From the NCBI GenBank assembly GCA_015487435.1, contig WFPU01000243.1, positions 1 through 11,830 on the forward strand: a stretch of DNA of 11,830 nt, written 5' to 3'. A model generated the notes under the pieces. That model was not told where the DNA came from. It worked only from the letters and a program-made list of their open reading frames with translations, and did not search any database. This document shows, in pieces, positions 7,197 to 11,830 of the stretch (position 1 is its first letter; each line of letters begins with the position of its first letter). This DNA comes from Sulfurimonas sp. Lineage in GTDB: Bacteria > Campylobacterota > Campylobacteria > Campylobacterales > Sulfurimonadaceae. The position numbers and the translations under genes are program-made.

Positions 7197-7303
7197 CTCT
7201 GATTAATTAGCTATTAGATTCTGGATCAAGTCCAGAATGACGTAACTATCGTCATTCCAAGTCAAGCTTGGAATCTAACTTATAATTAATCAGAGGTCTC
7301 AAT
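7197..7303. repeat. Palindromic MITE-like repeat, copy 1
   Basis: A roughly 105-bp non-coding element in the gap between the chemoreceptor and methyltransferase genes. Its ends are a perfect 13-bp inverted repeat (CTCTGATTAATTA at 7197-7209, complement at 7283-7295), followed by GGTCTCAAT that is also shared with copy 2. Inside are three adjoining stems: ATTCTGGA/TCCAGAAT (7218-7225, 7231-7238, loop TCAAG), GAATGACG/CGTCATTC (7235-7242, 7250-7257) and ATTCCAAG/CTTGGAAT (7254-7261, 7267-7274, loop TCAAG). The central stem shares bases with both side stems, so they cannot all form together. The second copy is at 11570-11675 in the same orientation and exactly the same length. No open frame inside. 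Confidence 0.9.
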
Positions 7304-7356
7304 TACTTAAACCTAATTACAACCATAAAACAGTTATAATCAAAAAGATTTAAATA

Positions 7357-9423
7357 TTAAAATTTTTCAAATTTATTTTTAGAAATATTTTCTAATGCTA
7401 TAGTTGACATATCATTAACCTGATTAGCAATCTCACTAACTTCATTAGTTGTTTTAGCATTCTCCTGTGTTCCCTCATCTATTTCAGATATTGCAGTATT
7501 TATTTCTGATACAGAAACACTTTGTTGCTCTATACTTGAACCAATATCTACAATAGATTGAGATAATATACTTATATTTGTATTTATCTCAGAGAGTGAT
7601 TTTTGTGTTCTCTCAGCTAGTTTTCTAACTTCATCAGCAACAACTGCAAAACCACGACCATGCTCACCAGCTCTTGCTGCTTCAATAGCTGCATTTAATG
7701 CAAGTAAGTTAGTTTGTTCTGCAATATCACCAATTATAGTAACAACTTCTTTAATATCTTTAGATTGAGCTATAACTTCCTTTGATTTTTCTGAAGTTTC
7801 TTCTATAGAAGAAGTTATTAACATTACAGAAGCTGTTGTCTCTTCTAGTCTTGATGCTTGTTGCATTGTAGATGCACTTAACTCTTCTGCTTGACTTTGT
7901 AGTGTTTCAGATTTTTCTTGGAGCTCATTAGAGCTTCGGTATGAATCATTTAACATCTCCGTTATAGAATCACCTAAAATATTAATGCCCTCAACCACTT
8001 TTCTTGTATCACCCTTGATTCTAGCATCAAGTTCTAATTTATTCATATAGTCATAGTTTGTATACTTACTAAGTCCATCAATAATATCATACATAATACC
8101 AGATTGAGTTTCTATCATTTGATTTATAGTCTTTGCCAAAGTTGCTATTTGAGGATTTGCAGCTTCAGATGTTACTTTACAATTAAAATAACCTTGTTCA
8201 ATTTTATTTAAAACTAAAATTGCTTCACCAACACACAACATATCATCTTGTATATCTTTATTTATTTTTACTACATTTTCATTAATAATATCTATAATTT
8301 CTGCTATTTTGTCACTTCCACCTGTTTCAATATGCTCCACTGTATTTTGTTCACGATTTAAGAAGCTAAAAAATTGTTTTGCACCAATATTTACTTTATC
8401 AATCGATTTAGATATATTAGTGTAAATTAAATATGACATAATAATAGATAATAAAAGTACCATTGATACAATAACAATATATATATATAAAATTGTTGTT
8501 TTTTCTTGATGCTCTTCATTAGCAATTTCAATAAGATTAGAACTTATTTTATCATCAATCTTTTTCAAAAGATTAATTTTATTGGTCATTGTTTCAAACC
8601 AATAAGAAGCTTCTATACCAAAATTATCATCAGTTGTTGAATCTTGTAAAATTTTTCTCATTCTATCTACTTCAACAACATCTTTACCAACAAGAATATT
8701 ATTTTTAAAATTTATATTTTCTTTACTCGCTAACACCTCAAAGCTTTCCATAAAAGCATTTTGCTCAGAGATAAGACTCTCTAATTTAGCTTTTGCTCCT
8801 TTTGCAAATTTATCATTACCAAAAGTATTACTAGCAATTGCGCGTTCTATTCCTGCTTTTTCTTTTGAATTTAAAAAATTAAAATATGCAAGAGTGTAAT
8901 ATGCAAGTGAAGCATCTGGCGCCTGTTGAGATGTTTTTGCAATTAAATTTAATAATAATTTATTCATATTAGTATAATAACCAATAGCTTTTTTAGCACC
9001 TAAACTTAAAGATGAAACACCTGAACGAATTGTCGCGATATTATCTAATTGGTTAAGAGATTTTTCTAAATAAGCATATATGTCTTTTTCTAAAATATCA
9101 TTAATCTTATTCTCTTTTATAAAACTTTTTAGTTCTTTAATTTTTGCATCTGTATAATCTCTTTGAGAATTTAATTTTTGGGAGAATCTTTTACCATTAG
9201 AACCAATATATCCAGCCGTAGCTCCACGCTCTTTTTGTGTTTCATGCACAAGTTGTGATATTTTGGCACTCAAACCTACAATAGTATCAAATTTAGCATA
9301 TTTTGTGTTTTCTTCCATTTTATCAAATATGATAATTAATGATATACCTACTAATGCAATAATTGGCAATGTAATATTTAATATTAATTTATTTTTTACT
9401 GACATAAATTTTAAAAAATTCAT
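7357..9423 (-). CDS. Methyl-accepting chemotaxis protein with periplasmic NIT sensor domain
   Basis: A 688-residue chemoreceptor. Order: short cytoplasmic tail, TM1 (about 13-33), periplasmic domain (about 45-305), TM2 (about 311-335), HAMP-like region (336-390), a second HAMP-like unit around VLNKIEQGYF (404-413) to INQMIE (433-438), then a coiled-coil signalling domain whose hairpin tip is IAEQTNLLALNAAIEAAR (567-584) followed by GEHGRGFAVVADEVRKLAER. The periplasmic part matches the nitrate/nitrite-sensing NIT domain: ETQKERGATAGYI (61-73) and EKAGIERAIAS (188-198) are its two ERG/ER signatures. NIT domains bind nitrate/nitrite in known cases, which would suit a denitrifying Campylobacterota, but the ligand here is inferred. 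The C-terminus ends NKFEKF with no CheR/CheB-tethering xWxxF motif. ATG directly follows the PAS gene stop; AGGAGA at 9429-9434 is the ribosome site. The two proteins probably work together (see PAS entry). Confidence 0.92.
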   Translation of the reverse strand: MNFLKFMSVKNKLILNITLPIIALVGISLIIIFDKMEENTKYAKFDTIVGLSAKISQLVHETQKERGATAGYIGSNGKRFSQKLNSQRDYTDAKIKELKSFIKENKINDILEKDIYAYLEKSLNQLDNIATIRSGVSSLSLGAKKAIGYYTNMNKLLLNLIAKTSQQAPDASLAYYTLAYFNFLNSKEKAGIERAIASNTFGNDKFAKGAKAKLESLISEQNAFMESFEVLASKENINFKNNILVGKDVVEVDRMRKILQDSTTDDNFGIEASYWFETMTNKINLLKKIDDKISSNLIEIANEEHQEKTTILYIYIVIVSMVLLLSIIMSYLIYTNISKSIDKVNIGAKQFFSFLNREQNTVEHIETGGSDKIAEIIDIINENVVKINKDIQDDMLCVGEAILVLNKIEQGYFNCKVTSEAANPQIATLAKTINQMIETQSGIMYDIIDGLSKYTNYDYMNKLELDARIKGDTRKVVEGINILGDSITEMLNDSYRSSNELQEKSETLQSQAEELSASTMQQASRLEETTASVMLITSSIEETSEKSKEVIAQSKDIKEVVTIIGDIAEQTNLLALNAAIEAARAGEHGRGFAVVADEVRKLAERTQKSLSEINTNISILSQSIVDIGSSIEQQSVSVSEINTAISEIDEGTQENAKTTNEVSEIANQVNDMSTIALENISKNKFEKF

Positions 9424-9831
9424 CTATCTCTCCTGTGCTTTCATAGTTTTATATAACTTAGTGTATTTTTCTATTTCATCTTCTGATGCTTTTCTTCTAC
9501 AAGAGATATAACCGCTAGAACCATCACAAGATTTAAAAGGGTACACTGTTGCAAAAACCCAGTAAAATTTTCCACTTTTACTTGCATTTTTAACAAAACC
9601 CTCCCATGTTTTACCCTGTTTTACAGTATCCCATAAATCTTTAAACGCAGCGCGAGGCATATCTCTATGTCTTACAAAATTATGTGGCTCTCCAACAAGC
9701 TCATCTAAAGAATATTCCGCATATCTACAAAAATCATCATTAGCGAACTTTATAATTCCATCACTATCTGTTTCTGATACTAAAAATGATTTAGCTTCTA
9801 AAACTATTTCATTAGGATCTTTTTTACCCAT
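9424..9831 (-). CDS. Small Aer/CetB-like PAS-domain redox sensor
   Basis: A 135-residue soluble protein that is essentially one PAS domain of the Aer type. Numbered from the chosen start: FLVSETDSDGIIKFAND (16-32), YSLDELVGEPHN (40-51), VRHRDMPRAAF (53-63), the WDTVKQGKTWEGFVKN stretch (67-82), FYWVFATVYP (89-98) and GYISCRRK (107-114). The (V)RHxDMPxAAF block with H55 and D57 is where Aer binds FAD; position 56 is Arg where Aer has Pro. C. jejuni CetB is a similar stand-alone PAS protein that signals through a separate membrane receptor, CetA; here the next gene, starting right after this stop, is a chemoreceptor, so a two-part energy- or redox-taxis sensor is likely. Start: ATG at 9831 with AAGGAA six nt upstream; an in-frame ATG at 9879 would add 16 unconserved residues and has no comparable ribosome site. 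Confidence 0.88.
   Translation of the reverse strand: MGKKDPNEIVLEAKSFLVSETDSDGIIKFANDDFCRYAEYSLDELVGEPHNFVRHRDMPRAAFKDLWDTVKQGKTWEGFVKNASKSGKFYWVFATVYPFKSCDGSSGYISCRRKASEDEIEKYTKLYKTMKAQER
9429..9434 (-). promoter_or_regulatory. Ribosome binding site of the chemoreceptor gene, inside the PAS gene
   Basis: AGGAGA on the minus strand, 5 nt before the ATG at 9423 and inside the final codons of the PAS gene. It implies coupled translation and a matched supply of the two sensor parts. Confidence 0.75.
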
Positions 9832-9836
9832 AATAT

Positions 9837-9842
9837 TTCCTT
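9837..9842 (-). promoter_or_regulatory. Ribosome binding site that fixes the PAS gene start at 9831
   Basis: AAGGAA on the minus strand, with AAGGA six nt before the ATG. This is the best ribosome site near the gene and decides against the longer frame beginning at 9879. Confidence 0.75.
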
Positions 9843-9874
9843 TGTTAATAATAATTTTTTGCAGAGATGAATTT

Positions 9875-9880
9875 ATCATA
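9875..9880 (-). promoter_or_regulatory. Possible -10 box for the PAS-chemoreceptor operon
   Basis: TATGAT on the minus strand, about 44 nt before the PAS gene start. A perfect TATAAT further up (9923-9928, minus strand) lies inside the compound hairpin and is an alternative. Neither has an obvious -35 box, and I see no sigma-28 or sigma-54 consensus in this gap. Confidence 0.3.
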
Positions 9881-9908
9881 ATTTTACTTAAAATAATTAT
9901 GAATTAAG

Positions 9909-9987
9909 TAGCTTAGTTCTTGATTATAATTTTTTGGGCTTCATATTTCTTCGAAAAATGAGCTCCTACAAATTATGAACTAAGCTA
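9909..9987. repeat. Compound inverted repeat between the PAS gene and thrC
   Basis: A nested hairpin. The outer arms TAGCTTAGTTC (9909-9919) and GAACTAAGCTA (9977-9987) are perfect 11-bp complements. After a 6-nt bulge (TTGATT), ATAATT (9926-9931) pairs with AATTAT (9971-9976). Inside, GGGCTTCAT and ATTTC (9936-9949) pair with GAAAA and ATGAGCTCC (9953-9966) around a TTC tip with two mismatches. Two of the inner pairs are G-U only if the plus strand is transcribed. The right arm includes the thrC stop codon. A related direct repeat AATTATGAAyTAAG occurs at 9895-9908 and 9971-9984. It may end thrC transcription or be a dispersed repeat. Confidence 0.7.
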
Positions 9988-11455
9988 AAAATTTTAATAT
10001 CTCTTTAGATATATTTTCTTTATTAATAATTTCATTATGAACTGTTTTTTTAGTAAACAACTCTTTTATCATTGGTGGAATTTCAAGTGATGTTTCATTT
10101 GATATAGATTTTAATGCATCTATATCTTGTGCATCAATTTCTCCAGTTAAAGCATTTGCAATTACTGGTGAAAATTTTGTCCATTCTGCTGTTGAATAAG
10201 CTATAGTTTTAATAGCAGGATTAGAGCAAGTTTCATACGATTTCATACATGTAGCAGTGTGTGGGTCCATTAAGTAGCCATTATTTACAAATGTTTCTCT
10301 GATGTATTTTTTACCCTCATCTCCACTACAAAAATCAGCATCAAAACACTCTTGAAGAGTTTTTAATTCAACTGAAGTAAGTTCATAAACATTATTTACC
10401 TCTAAATCATCCATTAACTCTTTTGTTCGACTATATCCAAACATATCAAAAAGAATTCTCTCAACATTTGAGGATTTTAAAATATCCATAGCTGGAGAGG
10501 TAGTACTTACAACAGAAGAATTTCTTAAATCATACTTTCCAGTTTTAATAAGTTTTGTTAAAACATTATTTTCATTTGAAGATATGATAATTTTTTCAAC
10601 AGGTAATCCCATTTTGTTAGCATAGTAACCACCAAGAGCATTTCCAAAATTTCCACTTGGAACATTTAGATAAACTTTTTCACCTATAGTTATTGCATTT
10701 TGACGAACTAGCTCTAAATAAGAGTGAATATGATAAATTATTTGAAAAATTATACGACCAAAGTTTACAGAGTTTGCAGCTGAGAGTGAAGTGTTATGCT
10801 CTTTTAAAGAGTTTTTAAATTCATCAGATGCAAGAAGAATTTTAAGAGCATTTTGAGCATCATCAAAAACACCGTGAATACCAATAACTTTTAAATTTGT
10901 TGCATTTTCTGTAACCATCTGAAGACGCTGAACATCACTTGTTCCTCCATCTGGATAAAGACAAACAACTTTAACATTAGCACGATTTTTAAATGTCTCT
11001 AGTGCTGCTGGACCAGTATCGCCACTTGTAGCTGCTAAAATTAAGTAGTTTTCATTTTTAGCTTGAGCGATTGAAGATAAGACAACACCAAAAGGTTGAA
11101 GTGCCATATCTTTAAATGCACGAGTTGGACCATGATATAGTTCACTTATAAAAAGATTTTCTTTTACTTTTTTTACAGGAACAGGATTGTTTTTATCATC
11201 AAAATTATTATATAGAGCTAAAGCTTCTTTAATGATTTTTTCATCTATATCTATCTCAAATCTACTTAACATATCAAAAGCTAATTCTTTATAATTAGAA
11301 TTTAAATGTTTTATTAAAAATTCTTCACCTAAAAAGGGTAAAGTCTCAGGTACATAAAGACCACCAAAAGAAGCAATTGGACTAAGGATAGCCTCTGAAA
11401 ATGTTACACTAGTAGGTTTATTTGATTCACATCCGCGAGTTTGTATAAAGTTCAT
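9980..11455 (-). CDS. thrC: Threonine synthase (PLP-dependent)
   Basis: ThrC converts O-phosphohomoserine to threonine, the last step of threonine synthesis, in the cytoplasm. The 491-residue protein is a class I threonine synthase. It opens MNFIQTRG, then VTFSEAILSP and FGGLYVPE. HGPTRAFKDMALQPFG carries the PLP-binding lysine (K115 from the chosen start), followed by ATSGDTGPAALETF, the DGGTSDVQRLQM segment, SANSVNFGRI-like ANSVNFGRI, and SGNFGNALGGYYA, which binds the cofactor phosphate. All landmarks are intact. Start: ATG at 11455 with GAGAG five nt upstream and the typical MNFIQTRG N-terminus; an in-frame ATG at 11467 would add MREN but its codons are the ribosome site itself. It appears to be a single-gene unit; the next gene downstream begins 148 nt away after a compound hairpin. 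Confidence 0.97.
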   Translation of the reverse strand: MNFIQTRGCESNKPTSVTFSEAILSPIASFGGLYVPETLPFLGEEFLIKHLNSNYKELAFDMLSRFEIDIDEKIIKEALALYNNFDDKNNPVPVKKVKENLFISELYHGPTRAFKDMALQPFGVVLSSIAQAKNENYLILAATSGDTGPAALETFKNRANVKVVCLYPDGGTSDVQRLQMVTENATNLKVIGIHGVFDDAQNALKILLASDEFKNSLKEHNTSLSAANSVNFGRIIFQIIYHIHSYLELVRQNAITIGEKVYLNVPSGNFGNALGGYYANKMGLPVEKIIISSNENNVLTKLIKTGKYDLRNSSVVSTTSPAMDILKSSNVERILFDMFGYSRTKELMDDLEVNNVYELTSVELKTLQECFDADFCSGDEGKKYIRETFVNNGYLMDPHTATCMKSYETCSNPAIKTIAYSTAEWTKFSPVIANALTGEIDAQDIDALKSISNETSLEIPPMIKELFTKKTVHNEIINKENISKEILKFLA

Positions 11456-11460
11456 ATTTT

Positions 11461-11465
11461 CTCTC
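11461..11465 (-). promoter_or_regulatory. Ribosome binding site that fixes the thrC start at 11455
   Basis: GAGAG on the minus strand, 5 nt before the ATG at 11455. No ribosome site precedes the ATG at 11467. Confidence 0.65.
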
Positions 11466-11490
11466 ATTAATTACATATAAATTTAATATA

Positions 11491-11499
11491 ATTATATCA
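11491..11499 (-). promoter_or_regulatory. Extended -10 promoter of thrC
   Basis: TGATATAAT on the minus strand is a perfect TGnTATAAT extended -10 element. It predicts a transcript start near 11484 and a leader of about 30 nt. No TTGACA-like -35 box is seen, as is usual for vegetative promoters in this phylum. The leader is too short for a threonine attenuator peptide. Confidence 0.6.
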
Positions 11500-11830
11500 A
11501 AACAATATTAAGATACATCATCATAAAAAAGAAACATTATAAATATTCAATCCAAAAAAAATCGAACTTTCTGATTAATTAGCTATTAGATTCTGGATCA
11601 ACTCCAGAATGACGGAACTATCGTCACACTAAACTTGATTTAAGGTCTAGTTTCTAATTAATCAGAGGTCTCAATCAATTTTAACCTCACTAATTCTATT
11701 ACAATCTAAAAATAAAAATATTTATGCCATTTACTTATTAATTTATCTTCATAATTATTGTTATTTTATTTTTTTGAAAATAAATCTCACTGAATTGGTG
11801 TCTTAAATTTTATAAACATTATAAGGGCTC
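11500..11830. other. Non-coding stretch upstream of thrC, up to the window end
   Basis: No gene is supported here. It holds the second palindromic repeat (11570-11675) and AT-rich sequence on both sides. At the window edge a minus-strand frame is open from 11828 to a TGA at about 11789 (last residues ALIMFIKFKTPIQ); this could be the tail of an upstream gene or chance. No ribosome site, tRNA or transposon end was recognised. Confidence 0.5.
11570..11675. repeat. Palindromic MITE-like repeat, copy 2
   Basis: Same orientation and length as copy 1, offset by exactly 4372 bp at both ends. The left 57 bp (11570-11626) match copy 1 with only two differences, and the right end TAATTAATCAGAGGTCTCAAT is identical. 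Ends are a 12-bp inverted repeat (11570-11581, 11655-11666). The left hairpin ATTCTGGA/TCCAGAAT is intact with one loop change, and TGACG/CGTCA is intact. The right hairpin has an unrelated sequence, ACACTAAA/TTTAAGGT (11626-11633, 11639-11646, loop CTTGA), pairing at six of eight positions. It lies about 70 bp upstream of the thrC promoter. Confidence 0.88.

Noticed and set aside
7197..7303. CRISPR array or tRNA-like structure in the repeat
   Set aside because: Only two distant copies with no spacer periodicity; the stems do not fit a cloverleaf with conserved TPsiC or acceptor bases.
9263..9511. Plus-strand open frame across the PAS-chemoreceptor junction
   Set aside because: It is antisense to two well-supported genes. 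Its hydrophobic look comes from the reverse of the receptor's TM1 region.
11468..11490. Threonine attenuator or riboswitch in the thrC leader
   Set aside because: The predicted leader is about 30 nt, with no Thr/Ile-rich peptide and no stable hairpin.
7197..11675. Composite transposon bounded by the two repeats
   Set aside because: No transposase, no target duplications seen, repeats too short, and thrC is a core gene. I report only the direct-repeat geometry.
11789..11828. Transposase tail at the right edge (ALIMFIKFKTPIQ, minus strand)
   Set aside because: Thirteen residues ending in KTPIQ hint at a gene end but are too few to assign, and no insertion-sequence end was recognised.

Overview
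The window is AT-rich (roughly 30% G+C by eye), tightly packed chromosomal DNA from a Campylobacterota bacterium, most likely Sulfurimonas or a close relative. The gene order flgA-ubiX-coaD-tmk is the one known from Campylobacter jejuni and Helicobacter. A PAS protein paired with a chemoreceptor, cytoplasmic NagZ-type GH3 enzyme and short AT-rich promoters without a clear -35 box also fit. The genus is an inference; no rRNA or other marker is present.

Layout: (1) 2-2435, plus strand: 3' part of flgA (start lies upstream of the window), then ubiX, coaD and tmk, with ATGA, zero-gap and 16-nt-overlap junctions, so one translationally coupled operon mixing P-ring assembly, prenyl-FMN, CoA and dTTP synthesis. 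(2) 2436-2543: short gap with a possible weak terminator and promoter. (3) 2544-6195, plus strand: a dihydroorotase homologue that has lost its catalytic residues, a NagZ-like GH3 enzyme and a sodium:solute symporter, each joined by a TAATG overlap. (4) 6176-7168, minus strand: an RlmI/RlmK-like methyltransferase, overlapping the symporter tail-to-tail by 20 nt. (5) 7197-7303: a palindromic repeat. (6) 7357-9831, minus strand: a small Aer/CetB-like PAS protein followed with no gap by a NIT-domain chemoreceptor. (7) 9909-9987: a compound hairpin between the PAS gene and thrC. (8) 9980-11455, minus strand: threonine synthase with a good extended -10 promoter. (9) 11500-11830: non-coding, with a second copy of the palindromic repeat.

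Most genes are housekeeping. The points of interest are the pseudo-dihydroorotase (probably a structural partner of aspartate carbamoyltransferase), the PAS + NIT-chemoreceptor pair that resembles the split energy-taxis system CetA/CetB but carries a large periplasmic sensor, and two families of palindromic intergenic elements. In the first family the two copies keep symmetry even where the arm sequence differs. I see no tRNA, rRNA, CRISPR array, transposase or phage gene. Three annotation starts were moved from the longest open frame on ribosome-site or other grounds (PAS gene, thrC, methyltransferase), and flgA is clearly longer than its first internal ATG suggests.
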